DNA from: Polyodon spathula
Taxonomy: Eukaryota; Chordata; Actinopteri; Acipenseriformes; Polyodontidae
NCBI RefSeq assembly: GCF_017654505.1
Contig: NC_054547.1
Span: forward strand, 25,301,975-25,365,974
Direction of reading: 5' to 3'
DNA: 64,000 nucleotides
In this document: in pieces, positions 12,291-25,566 of the stretch
How the letters are laid out: every line of letters starts with the position of its first letter
Numbering within the stretch: position 1 is the first letter of the stretch
Translations under genes and position numbers: made by a program
The notes under the pieces: generated by a model
What the model was told of the DNA's origin: nothing
The model's input: only the letters and a program-made list of their open reading frames with translations
The model's database searches: none

Positions 12291-13202
12291 ACCAGTATTT
12301 AACTTGCCCAATTGAGACAATATTAACCTTCTTACAACACTTGTTTGACGCAGGAAAATCAGCGTCCACTTTGAAGATATACCTGGCAACAATATCAGTG
12401 TGCCATGACAAAATTGACTTGGTGTCCCCTGGGGCACATTTCCTGGCAGTGCAATTTCTTAAAGGGGTTCGAAAGCTTCGTCCTCCCATGAAAAGTATGG
12501 ACCTCAAGTGGGATCTTGAACTGGTACTGCGGGCCCTTATGGTTCCCCCATTTGAGCCCATGGCGTCAGCAGAACTGCGCTCTGTTTCACTGAAAGTGGC
12601 GTTTTTAATAGCCAATATATCTGCCAGACGAGTAAGTGAGCTTCATGCGGTGTCCATCGATGACACATGTATGGCTTTCACTGGAAGTTACTTGCGGGTA
12701 ACATTAAGAACAAATCCATCCTTTTTGCCAAAGGTGGTATCCTCATTCCATATTAACCAGTCAGTGGTTTTGAAAACTTTCAGACCTCCCCTGCATGAGT
12801 CACAGGAGGACCGTAGACAACACACACTATGCCCAGTTCGGGCTCTGCGCTGTTATCTGGATAGGACGGTGTCCTGGAGACAGTCCAACCAGCTGTGTCT
12901 GCTACGGGTCCCGCTCTAGAGATCAGGCCCTATCGAAGCAACGTCTAGCGCACTAGGTGACAGATGCGATACACTTGGCTTATGAACAGACGGACTCCCT
13001 GTTACTGGGGGACATTACAGCCCATTCTACCAGGGGCCAGGCAACTTCGTGGGCTTTCTTTCATGGCGCTTCCTTAGATGACTTATGCAATGCTGCTACA
13101 TGGACAGGTAGTCAGACATTTGTGCGTTTTTACTGCCTTGATGTTACAAACCGAACGAGACCCTCTATGGACTCTATAGTTTTGCAGACAGCATGCCCTT
13201 AG
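12291..13202 (+). pseudogene. DIRS tyrosine recombinase (degraded)
   Basis: Phage-integrase-like recombinase of a DIRS element. The core-binding part starts near CPIETILTFLQHLFDAGKSA. Catalytic features are visible: first Arg in SARRVSELHA, the HxxR pair in HSTRGQATSW, and the C-terminal Tyr in FVRFYCLDV. Between 12900 and 12957 the reading frame shifts by one and a TAG interrupts it, so the C-terminal catalytic part is read separately (12957-13202). In an intact element the enzyme integrates a circular DNA intermediate without target duplication. Confidence 0.8.
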
Positions 13203-13277
13203 GAGTCATGTGGGCTCTGAGGCTACGTGGGGCCGTACTGTCGGTAATCTGGAGCCACAACAGCTTTGGTACAGCTT

Positions 13278-13610
13278 TCCCATTCGGTAATCGTTGTCAT
13301 TCGAATTGAAAGGGAACATTAGGTTATTACCATAACCCTGGTTCCCTAAAAAGAGAACGACAACCATTACCCTTTGAGTTTGTGTCCCCAGCTGACCTCT
13401 GTTTTCGAAAGAAAATAGAGATGTGCTAGTGTGAGGATGTCCCTCTTCAACAGGAGGTGGGAGGGACCTCTGCCTCATAGCAGGGCCCTGATAGGACAGC
13501 TTTTGTAATTATGCTCAGTGATTGACGGTCAGAGAGGCTCTTCCCATTTGGTAATGGTTGTCATTCTCTTTTCAGGGAACCACGGTTATGGTAATAACCT
13601 AACGTTATAA
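13278..13610. repeat. DIRS inverted/direct terminal repeat complex
   Basis: The 13315-13374 segment (AGGTTATTACCATAACC, GGTTCCCT) is the inverse of 13545-13610 (GGGAACCACGGTTATGG, AATAACCTAACGTT). The TTCCCATTCGGTAATCGTTG stretch at 13278 repeats directly at about 13545. This matches the inverted terminal repeat plus internal complementary region arrangement of DIRS elements. Confidence 0.7.
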
Positions 13611-14631
13611 AAAATCATTCGTTGTCCTCCCTGCGCATGTACAGGAAGATGCAGTGATTTGCCTTTCGAGCACGACACCTCTGAAATATCTACATACCCA
13701 ACCAGGCAATCTTCACAGACATATTCCAAACGTACGCAACTGAAGATAAAACTACCTTCAGTGTAGAGTATTCCTGGTTTCCAGTTAAAACGTAAATAAA
13801 AAAAAAAATTGTTCTCTATTAGTTGTATCTCATTTACTTCCTTTTCTAGTAGTACAACACTGCATGATTTAGAAGAAAACAACAGAACACTTCTTCAAAA
13901 CTTTACCATAATTAGCCACACAGAAGATACTCTTGCAAATTCGCATACTCATTTTGGACAAGGCTATATTTAGAGCCCCATGAAAGTCTACATTTTTTCA
14001 CAAATTTAGTCTTCCTTTTACTACAGATGCACTTTAATAAAAACAACTCAAATGCACAGTATATCAATAGTCATATAATATACCTAGGCATGCTACTTTT
14101 CGATATAAATCAGTAAAGCGTGTTAAACGTTGAATTCTCCAGAAATATGAGTTTGACTGAAATAAACGTATATAGGATAAATGTCGGTAAAACCACTCAC
14201 TATTTTTTATTTTCTTACCAAAAATAATAATTTAGAAATCATCTCTAGTTTGTGTAGTTTTTATACTTACTGTCTGTCTTATCCTTTTTGCTCTGAATGG
14301 CAAGGAGTCGCTGTCACATCTCAGTGGTCTGTTACTGCTGTAGTTTCACTGTCACTGTCATTTCACCCTGTTCTGACAGATCTCATTCACTGAAGCAGTG
14401 CTACAATGCTTTCATTTGCTTAAGTGACTGTTAATCATCAAGACCTGCACAGACAGGAGAAAGGTGGAGCGCCGAATAATAAATGCAAGTTAGTTCTGTT
14501 CAACTATCTAATGTTTTGTTATGTGTATATTACTTTTACTCATAAATTTATTCTATAAAAGTCTGTGTAATATACTTTTATATGTTGCATTTTCTGCGGT
14601 TTATTTGAGACCATTTTAAAATGTGTGTAGG
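13611..14631. other. Intergenic DNA, no gene recognised
   Basis: AT-rich sequence without a supportable gene or identifiable repeat. Confidence 0.5.
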
Positions 14632-16181
<1,550 letters not shown>

Positions 16182-16199
16182 GTGTGTGTGTGTGTGTGT

Positions 16200-16276
<77 letters not shown>
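16182..16276 (+). repeat. (TG)n-(CA)n palindromic microsatellite
   Basis: TG repeats switch to CA repeats through TGTACACA, making a self-complementary microsatellite directly at the right end of the Tc1-like element. Confidence 0.95.
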
Positions 16277-16690
16277 GGGATAGCAATGTGATGACCAAAC
16301 ACTACAAAGGAGTGTCAACAAAGGAGACGTTTCTGGCATAAAAACTTGGTGTTGTTTTTCTTTTTAGAGCATAACGGCCGAATTCACTCATTTTTTGCTG
16401 AATGGAAAAAAAAAAAAAAACATATATTGATATTAATTGTTGATTTGGCACAAAAAAAAAAAAAAAAACGAATAGTAGCAAGCCCAAATATACATCTGGT
16501 TTTAACTATACGTCATTTTTATTAAACATTTTCTGTTTTTTTTTTTTTTTATTTATTTTTTATAACATTATGCCTAAACAGACCTCACACATAAAAATAA
16601 TTTGTTTACCATAATTTCTCATTAGCGGCATTAACGGTAACATATAGTCCCCCACTTTTTAATTAACCGCCTATTTACGGTAAATACTGC
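16277..16690. other. Short spacer with A/T homopolymers
   Basis: Contains several 12-18 nt A or T runs (near 16406, 16452, 16537). No gene seen. Confidence 0.5.
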
Positions 16691-18018
16691 TCATAAGAAC
16701 ATAAGAACATAAGAAAGTTTACAAACGAGAGGAGGCCATTCGGCCCATCTTGCTCGTTTGGTTGTTAGTAGCTTATTGATCCCAAAATCTCATCAAGCAG
16801 CTTCTTGAAGGATCCCAGGGTGTCAGCTTCAACAACATTACTGGGGAGTTGATTCCAGACCCTCACAATTCTCTGTGTAAAAAAGTGTCTCCTATTTTCT
16901 GTTCTGAATGCCCCTTTTTCTAAACTCCATTTGTGACCCCTGGTCCTTGTTTCTTTTTTCAGGCTGAAAAAGTCCCTTGGGTCGACACTGTCAATACCTT
17001 TTAGAATTTTGAATGCTTGAATTAGGTCACCACGTAGTCTTCTTTGTTCAAGACTGAACAGATTCAATTCTTTTAGCCTGTCTGCATATGACATGCCTTT
17101 TAAGCCCGGAATAATTCTGGTCGCTCTTCTTTGCACTCTTTCTAGAGCAGCAATATCTTTTTTATAGCGAGGTGACCAGAACTGCACACAATATTCAAGA
17201 TGAGGTCTTACAAGTGCATTGTACAGTTTTAACATTACTTCCCTTGATTTAAATTCAACACTTTTCACAATGTATCCGAGCATCTTGTTAGCCTTTTTTA
17301 TAGCTTCCCCACATTGCCTAGATGAAGACATTTCTGAGTCAACAAAAACTCCTAGGTCTTTTTCATAGATTCCTTCTCCAATTTCAATATCTCCCATATG
17401 ATATTTATAATGTACATTTTTATTTCCTGCGTGCAGTACCTTACACTTTTCTCTATTAAATGTCATTTGCCATGTGTCTGCCCAGTTCTGAATCTTGTCT
17501 AGATCATTTTGAATGACCTTCGCTGCTGCAACAGTGTTTGCCACTCCTCCTACTTTTGTGTCGTCTGCAAATTTAACAAGTTTGCTTACTATACCAGAAT
17601 CTAAATCATTAATGTAGATTAGGAATAGCAGAGGACCTAATACTGATCCCTGTGGTACACCGCTGGTTACCACACTCCCTTCTGAGGTTTTTCCTCTAAT
17701 CAGTACTTTCTGTTTTCTACATGTTAACCACTCCCTAATCCATGTACATGTGTTTCCTTGAATCCCAACTGCGTTCAGTTTGAGAATTAATCTTTTGTGC
17801 GGGACTTTGTCAAAAGCTTTCTGGAAATCTAAATAAACCATGTCATATGCTTTGCAATTATCCATTATCGATGTTGCATCCTCAAAAAAATCAAGCAAGT
17901 TAGTTAGGCACGATCTCCCTTTCCTAAAACCATGTTGACTGTCTCCCAGTACCCTGTTACCATATAGGTAATTTTCCATTTTGGATCTTATTATAGTTTC
18001 CATAAGTTTGCATATCAT
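16691..18018 (-). mobile_element. CR1-type LINE, 5'-truncated copy A
   Basis: Minus-strand LINE. Its 3' end is a short 8-bp tandem tail (TTCTTATG units on the minus strand) at about 16691-16715, as in CR1-clade LINEs. The reverse-transcriptase domain starts at truncation point 18018. It is very similar to the corresponding part of the longer copy at 28242-32490, so the insertion is probably recent. No target duplication was noted. Confidence 0.85.
16765..18018 (-). CDS. CR1-type LINE reverse transcriptase, open 417-codon fragment
   Basis: Uninterrupted reading frame covering most of the reverse transcriptase. It contains HGFRKGRSCLTNLL, the first catalytic block YLDFQKAFDKVPH, SGVPQGSVLGPLLF, and the catalytic FADD in KLVKFADDTK. 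A C-terminal domain runs to VWNQLPSNVVEADTLGSFKK and a natural stop. The N-terminal fingers and the endonuclease are lost by 5' truncation. The intact frame reflects recent insertion; function as a host gene is not suggested. Confidence 0.85.
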   Translation of the reverse strand: MICKLMETIIRSKMENYLYGNRVLGDSQHGFRKGRSCLTNLLDFFEDATSIMDNCKAYDMVYLDFQKAFDKVPHKRLILKLNAVGIQGNTCTWIREWLTCRKQKVLIRGKTSEGSVVTSGVPQGSVLGPLLFLIYINDLDSGIVSKLVKFADDTKVGGVANTVAAAKVIQNDLDKIQNWADTWQMTFNREKCKVLHAGNKNVHYKYHMGDIEIGEGIYEKDLGVFVDSEMSSSRQCGEAIKKANKMLGYIVKSVEFKSREVMLKLYNALVRPHLEYCVQFWSPRYKKDIAALERVQRRATRIIPGLKGMSYADRLKELNLFSLEQRRLRGDLIQAFKILKGIDSVDPRDFFSLKKETRTRGHKWSLEKGAFRTENRRHFFTQRIVRVWNQLPSNVVEADTLGSFKKLLDEILGSISY

Positions 18019-18989
<971 letters not shown>

Positions 18990-19087
18990 ATGTTTATCAC
19001 ACAGAAAGGCCGATAAACAATTACATCATTAGTTGCGCATAAATCCACTGAGCACCAACTGCGGTTGTGTTAGTGCAGTTGTAACAC

Positions 19088-19128
<41 letters not shown>
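19088..19128 (+). repeat. (CA)n microsatellite
   Basis: About 20 CA units. Confidence 0.95.
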
Positions 19129-19130
<2 letters not shown>

Positions 19131-20506
19131 AGTGCGCATTAACTAACCAAACTGAATTAATAACCACACTCGATACTTGTACTTGTTCGACACTAGTGCG
19201 GTTGTCGCTGCCCTTTGTAAGCAAACTGTGTGTATATAAACCGTAAAAGCAAAAGGTGAACTCACAACCGCGTTTATCCTGTGTGTGTACGCAGCCTAAG
19301 CAAAGCAGATTCATTCATTCAAAACCAAAACAGCATTTGCTCCAGTGCAAAGCTTGCATCAATTGAAATAAAGCAAATAATTAGCACACTAATGCAAAAT
19401 ATAATGCAAAAAAAGCAAATTTTCCTCAAAAGGAATAAACAGCTAATGACGACGGTATCTTTCGACTCGTATTCCAGCTGACCATGGCAAAATATGCACA
19501 TCATTATTTTGTCACCGTTGTTATGCCCGGTTTTGGAATTTTAGAAACAAACGTCTCTTCTGATCCATCACAATTTGAAATCCCAAACGACTCTCTCCAA
19601 ATTATACATCTGCGCAAGTGCCAATCAGAGCTTCCGTTTCTCATCAGACCACGTCTAAGGTAATGGCTGTGCCTTGACAACTACGATTGCAAGTATTTAT
19701 TTATAGCACCCACTGGGCTTTGCATGGCTTCCATCATACATAGAGGTTACAGTTCTGTTTAATGGCTTTCAGCACCCACACTTTAAAAATGGTTCCGGTG
19801 CCACTGTATGCGGGCATGTTCTGTGTCTACCCTGTGATTGGGTGTTGTCTGGTTGTGTCCATTGGTCTCTAGTGTGCGGCTGAGGGCCAATGGGATGTGT
19901 GGCCAATAAGGGGGTGGGGCTAAGGTGAAAAGAAGGTGCTGCAACGCCATTTTGTGTTATTGTTGGTCTGGTAACCTGACAAGGTGGCAGAGCAGTGGTC
20001 TCTATGTGTGAGGGAAATGCCTGCTGACTAAAAGCCCATTGGAAAGAAAGCGTCTCTCGTTTTCTGCCTCCTGCTGAAACGCTATACTATGTTTGCTTTA
20101 TAATGATTTTTTCGTTTTATTTTGTTTTATTTTTCCATGTCGTTTTATAGGTTGCATTTTGTTTTATTTCGTGCTATTGCGTATGTGCGAAAGAACACGG
20201 GCTCTACCTATTGCCTATCAGACCGCTAAGTTAATGTTCTACAACAAATATCACACCACAGCTATGGTTTTTAAAACAGCTAAAAGATTAATACATCACT
20301 TTTCAGTGTGCCGCGGCAGAGATGAATTTCAAGTCTTTTTGCTGTCACATTTCTGTAATATTTTGTAAGATTTGCATTGTAGAAAGCCACATGGACTTTT
20401 ATTATCGCTGAATAATAAAATGAATGTGATCATTTTTCCAAACTGGATGTAGACGTAGGCTTTCCAGCAAGAGGACGTTCCACTGCTACACATTGTGCTG
20501 CTGATG
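19129..20506. other. Intergenic DNA with a CCAAT-rich GC patch
   Basis: No gene recognised. Between about 19820 and 20090 the sequence is GC-richer and holds four CCAAT/ATTGG motifs close together, followed by a stretch resembling LTR or promoter DNA. No ends or target duplication were found. Confidence 0.4.
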
Positions 20507-20511
20507 TGTGT

Positions 20512-20579
<68 letters not shown>
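20507..20579 (+). repeat. Compound microsatellite (TG)n(TC)n(TA)n
   Basis: Short TG run, about 22 TC units, then TA units. Confidence 0.95.
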
Positions 20580-21140
20580 TAGGGATGGGAATTTTAAACG
20601 TATAAAAGCTAAAGAAGTGGTTACACGTTTAATAATATGCTAGATGTAAAACTGGTCGTGACAAATGTCACCAAATTCATACTTTTTTCATGCATTAATT
20701 TGGGTAATTTATCATCAGTAGTCCCTCGCATATCAGACTGCTCTAGTACCACATTAACAGTGTATATTATAAAAAGGAATGGGTTTAGCAAGTGCCTCCA
20801 AGTAGCGTTTGTAATTGGTGCAACAGAAAGATTGACACTGGGGTGGGTTTTATTCCCAGTCGATCTGGCGCTTCATTGGTGCACTGTATATGTTCATGCC
20901 TGTAGTAGGAATGATAGGGTATCAATTTCACGGCGGGGTAATAATGTTAATGACGAGCGTTTTTTTCTGAGCTTGTTCTATATTTAAAATGACATCTCTA
21001 AACAATGGAAGCAACGTTTGGAAGTATTTTGAGGAACCGGACGAGAAAACCATGGAATGTAAATAAGTATGCCAAACAAAATTGTCGTACCACAAAAACA
21101 CAAGTTCAGTGCTTCACCATTTGAAATGAAAACATTCAGA
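20580..21140 (+). mobile_element. hAT-type transposon fossil (5' part)
   Basis: Begins just after a TA microsatellite with TTAGGGATGGGAATT, like the ends of many vertebrate hAT elements. About 400 bp further on it carries a degraded BED zinc finger (20989-21135). The transposase body and right terminus were not found. Confidence 0.5.
20989..21135 (+). pseudogene. BED zinc-finger relic of a hAT transposase
   Basis: From ATG 20989 the frame reads SNVWKYFEEPDEKTMEC, a stop, then CQTKLSYHKNTSSVLHHL, a second stop and a final His. That is the layout of a BED finger (aromatic W..F, two Cys, then two His at the end). Two in-frame stops and one extra codon between the cysteines show decay. Confidence 0.6.
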
Positions 21141-22051
21141 ATTATTGTGGATGGAGCTACTGATGACAATAAAAAGCAAATATCTATAACAACATTTGCT
21201 ATAGATTTGGCCGAACATTGGGCATATTCACGTTATCCCCTATGAGGACAGTGCGTGTGAATCGTGAATGCTGCAGTGTCGACCCCTAAAACAATAACTC
21301 TAATACAATAACTTTAGAACAATGTTCTAAATTGGGAGAAAACAATAAAAAAAAAAAAAAAAAACAATTAAGGACTACTAAATTAAAAATTAAATTAATT
21401 AAAAACGTCATAATGAACTTACTGATAACATTAACCCGACCCAACCTGAGCTCGAACTATAATATACAAACTGCACCTGACCCGACCAGAACCCAACACT
21501 TATTGTTGGGTCCCGTCTGGCTCAGGTCGGGTAGCAAGGTTGTACAGCAAAGAGCAGCTTTATCAAAGGACGACTGATTCATCTCATGAGCTTTATTAAA
21601 TCCAAGGGACACTTCAAATCAGTTGAAATCAGGAGTTCACCTATAGTGAAAAAACAAAACTGAAACAAGTTACAACTTATAAAGTTACAAGTAAAGGTGT
21701 GCCAGTACACATTAGTAATCCTCAGTTAGGTCTGAGATCAATTCTTAAAATAGGGGCTAGGTGGCACAGAGGGTTAATACACATCTGGAGACCTGGCTTA
21801 ATGTGAACGAGTGTGGTACTCGACTTAGCCCCTATTGAACATGAGTCCATGTCACAACACCACCACACAATTTGGCACAGTTGGTAGGCTGTGCTTGAAA
21901 GGGAGTGCTTGAGGTCAGCATTGAGACGTACTCGCAGAGCTACAAGGGGAATTTCTGAAAACTAGGCAGTGCCATTGTCCCTGGCCTTCAATTCACAAAA
22001 ATCACCTGATCCAGTCTGTTTGTTGTTTTGTAGACCACTGATCCTTGGAGA
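21141..22051. other. Intergenic DNA with small inverted repeats
   Basis: Includes a hairpin around AACCCAACA...TGTTGGGT (about 21488-21511) within GACCCGACC-rich sequence, and a perfect 11-bp inverted pair AATAGGGGCTA / TAGCCCCTATT (21749-21759, 21826-21836). No gene seen. Confidence 0.45.
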
Positions 22052-22411
22052 ATGGCGTGGAAGTGGTGCGATGGGCACTTGCCAGTGCTTTGTGTGGGTG
22101 CTGGAGCTGATGGACTTTTGGCTTCAGGAGCAGAAGGTGGAGAGCTGACGGTGTGGAGTGACGAAGGGACTCCTATTGTCCAGCTAAAACTGGAGGGAGG
22201 TGATGATGTAACCTGCACCACCTTCTCTCAATCTTCCCCGAACAAACTACGTCTCTCACGGGGAAGCAATCAGTGTCTTGGACGCCAGGGCTTTGAAGAA
22301 ACCTGTGGACCTTTTCCGCATCAGCAAGGATGAAATTAACTGCCTATCTGTGAATGAAACTGACAGCCTGATTGCAGCTGCAGATGACTGTGCGTCAGTA
22401 AAGATCCTAAC

Positions 22412-22737
22412 GTTGTTACGTTTTTAAAAGTTTTGATAAATTTAAGCATACTGAAAGTAGGCCAGATACAAATCTCGTGGTGTATTTTAATGTGTTTTGT
22501 TGTATTAACAATGTACAAGTTTGAGATTAAACAATAAATATGTTTTGATAATGATACTTATTGCTTTTATTGTTCATTTTTAAAAGCATGTTAGAAGTTT
22601 GTATTATTATTATTATTATTATTTATTATATTATTATTATTATTATTATTATTTTGTTCAATTATTGTGTTGTGCTGTAAGCGTAGCATACACACCTGTG
22701 TGTTCTGATGTCTACATGGCTGTCTTTGTGGTTTTAC

Positions 22738-22804
<67 letters not shown>

Positions 22805-23544
22805 CATAATAGATCTAATTCCTTTTTTAAATATAAAAATCGTACTTCTGCTTGTTCATTTTCTAACATTTTGCATACTGTATCCTTGTTAACCAGTGCA
22901 TATAAAAAGACTGTAATAATACGTTCTCTGTATACTTGAGGGTGTACAATACAATGTAATTCTGATTTAAAACAAAACTGTTACTTAGTTCCCACTAACA
23001 TACAACCTTTTAAAAAGTTGCTGAATGTTTAAATTGAGTTACGATGTTGCTACAAAGTTGTGTGTTAGCAGCTTCTCAATGACTGCATGAAGAATGTGAA
23101 GCGAGTGATCTAATATAAACACTGGTCTCAAAGAATTGCCGGTCTCCAATACACACCATGTCTGCTGGCAAATATTATAAATAAACGCCGGAGGCATTTA
23201 ATTTAAGTTTTACAGTAGTTAAATAAAGTAGAAAAAAAATATTCCTTACTACCCATGTTGTGTCACTAATGCATTTTTTTTTTAATGTGACTCAAAAAAT
23301 AAAGCGAATTTGTGCTGTTGATGCCAGTGTTGGCTGAACTTTACTCTGCAAATAGTTACACCTGTCCTTGGGGAATGGGTAAAGGCTGTTTAAAGGTACA
23401 AAAATGAACATTGTCCTTTTGTATAGTCATATAACCTTTGTACAGTAATGTGGCCTTATAATCTGTCCTGATTACTTGACTCTTTTTTTTGTCTATTGAA
23501 TTATAAACTGTCTGTGCATCATGAAAGATGTTGTCTTGGTGCAG
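22412..23544. other. AT-rich spacer between the two WDR53 parts
   Basis: Either an intron that lost an exon or an insertion. Contains (ATT)n at 22599-22652 and (ATT)n at about 22736-22801. No sequence matching the missing WDR53 segment was recognised. Confidence 0.5.
22599..22801 (+). repeat. Two (ATT)n microsatellites
   Basis: Trinucleotide ATT runs at 22599-22652 and about 22736-22801, separated by unique sequence. Confidence 0.9.
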
Positions 23545-24136
23545 GTGATGCTCTGGAACTTTCAGAAAGCCCGTCCTCTCTGGGTTCAGAACCTCCAGGA
23601 AGTGGGTGAGGAGGAGGAGTAGCAGCAGAGTGCGGGCCAGCTTTTCAACCCTCCTCTCGCGCATGCAATTACCGTGGCGACCTGCGGCAACACCTTTGCC
23701 TGTGGTTCTGAAGACGGGAAGATCCACATGTTTAAAGTGGTGGGAAGAAGGTTTGAGAGACAGGTGGGGTTCAAGGGGCACAACCAGGGGGTATCGCAGG
23801 TCCACTTTGTCAACTTCCTGTCCCAACCCCACTGGCTAGTGTCTGTAGGTAATGATGGGAAGGTCTTGCTGTGGGACGCCAGTGCAGGAAGCATGACAGA
23901 GAGCAATGGACAGGCCAAAGGAGGTCACAGGAGAAAGGCAAAGTCTAAAAGGTGTCAGCAAGGAAGGTGCTGACCACAACACAGAACTGGAAGTCAAAGC
24001 TTTTTCACCAAAGCTGAGCATTGACCATGATGAGAAAGTGAACTGGATTTGTCTGGCTCAGCTGAAGGGGGAGGGTTGGATTATAGTGGCAGATCAAAGT
24101 AGCTCGTTGTCTGTTTATCCTATAACAGGCCTGTAG

Positions 24137-24916
24137 AATTGATACGTTTCTCCCCACTACTCCTTCTATATGTACCTTGCTGTGTTCCAGGGCCTCAGAT
24201 GGTCTACCAAACAACATTGATGGATAAAAACTAATTTAAGTATGTCAAATAAGCCTTGTATTTTCATGATACAAATTATAAGCAAGGTAAAACCACTGGA
24301 AATCAGCGCTGTGAGATCTGTAGTGGTCTAGATGTTGTCAAGTATTTTGATATTCTGACAATTAATTGAAGTAATTATGAAGCCAAAGTGAGTTTGAGTT
24401 AACAGCAGGGATGTTCTCAGTGTTTTATTGTGTGTTGCAATCCCACAAGTGAAATAAACACAATCACATTGCATTTTAAAATCTATGGTAAGAGTACAGT
24501 ATGTTTCTCCTGTTGATGGAACATTAATGCGTGTGTCCTTTACAGTACTGTAGCTGTTGATGTAGAATGTGTAACAATTGTATTTTGCTTTACTCTTTTT
24601 TTTCCAAAGTTGTTTTAAAACAGTGTACTGAGAACTTGTTTGTCATACTTACATTTTAACATGTGCATACTGTGGATATGGGCAGTGGTGATCTACAGTA
24701 ATTTTGAATTTACAGCCATGCATCTCAGTAATATGCTTGTTTCTCTGGCACTGGGGGAAATGTCTGGTAGTCAAATGGTTAAGCATAACAAGTTTGGACT
24801 AATATAATGCATATGGTGTTTGAACACACTGTAGTCACATAGCCCAGGAGTCACATAGCTAATAAGGTCCTTAATAAAAAGACGGGGTTGTGAATCTCGA
24901 TAGTCAGCTATATATA

Positions 24917-24993
<77 letters not shown>

Positions 24994-25566
24994 CCTCAAT
25001 TCTGAAACCTACTTGCCAGTTAAAAGGACTGGAGATCAACAGGAAACCTTCTTTCCCACTCTCTTCTCCTGGTCCAGCCTGGGAAGTCTCTGCCTGGTCT
25101 TATCGGGTGTCTGACCACTAGGGGTTGCTGAAAAAATCTACAAATGTTTCTGCTGAAAAGCCTTTTGTGATATTGCTTTCTGTCTAAATTCAATTGCTGT
25201 TGTGCGACATGTAGCTATGACAGGGTTACCAAAAGGGTATTCAACTCTATGTGGTTGTAGTTTGGGGCACTAAATAGCTAAGAAAGCTGGTCAAAAGGGG
25301 TTAGAATTTCACCTGCAAATATGGATTTGTAATTGCTGTAAAATGTGTGAGTTAAGATGGCACCTCGTCTTGACTATAAATGCCTCCCAATAATGATATG
25401 CGTTTGTAACACATCTGATAATTGTATGTCTGCTGAAGGCTCAAGACTTCAATGCTTACTACGATAACATTGTTTTTGAATAGTGCAGAGAAAGATTATC
25501 TCATCATTCAAGATCATGGTTCCACTTGTGCCAACATTTCATTGTAGTGAGCTTTAGCTAAAAATA
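24137..25566. other. Intergenic DNA, no gene recognised
   Basis: No supportable gene. Contains a (TA)n tract at about 24909-24982 and an isolated CCACTAGGGGTTG motif near 25115 similar to the hairpin arms at 5354-5421. Confidence 0.5.
24909..24982 (+). repeat. (TA)n microsatellite
   Basis: About 35 TA units with one early interruption. Confidence 0.95.

Larger units (their letters stand above)
11084..13610 (+). mobile_element. DIRS-type tyrosine-recombinase retroelement, internally deleted
   Basis: The order of parts is Gag-like region (11084 to about 12290), then tyrosine recombinase (about 12290-13200), then a DIRS-style terminal complex (13278-13610). Reverse transcriptase, RNase H and methyltransferase regions expected between or beside these are absent: Gag sequence ending ARAANAMAILVLYQ runs straight into the recombinase core-binding domain. 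The terminal complex has an inverted pair, 13315-13374 against 13545-13610 (GGTTATTACCATAACC-type motif). It also has a direct copy of part of the right arm at 13278-13318. Frameshifts and stops show it is dead. No left inverted terminal repeat was found. Confidence 0.8.
22052..24136 (+). pseudogene. wdr53: WD repeat-containing protein 53 (decayed copy)
   Basis: Residue pattern matches vertebrate WDR53, a short WD40 protein. The first part (22052-22411) reads LLASGAEGGELTVWSDEGTP and then needs a 2-nt frame change near 22244 to continue as ISVLDARALKK and DEINCLSVNETDSLIAAADD. The second part (about 23545-24136) reads VMLWNFQKARPLWVQNLQE, a TAG stop at 23620, then CGNTFACGSEDGKIHMFKVV, VGFKGHNQGVSQVHF and GNDGKVLLWDASAG. 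Another frame change near 23950 leads to KLSIDHDEKVNW and IIVADQSSSLSVYP before the normal end. About 40 residues expected between the parts are missing; roughly 1.1 kb of AT-rich, microsatellite-bearing DNA lies there instead. A TTGTTGTTTTGTAG acceptor-like site before the ATG argues for an unprocessed copy. Assembly error could mimic some lesions. Confidence 0.85.
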
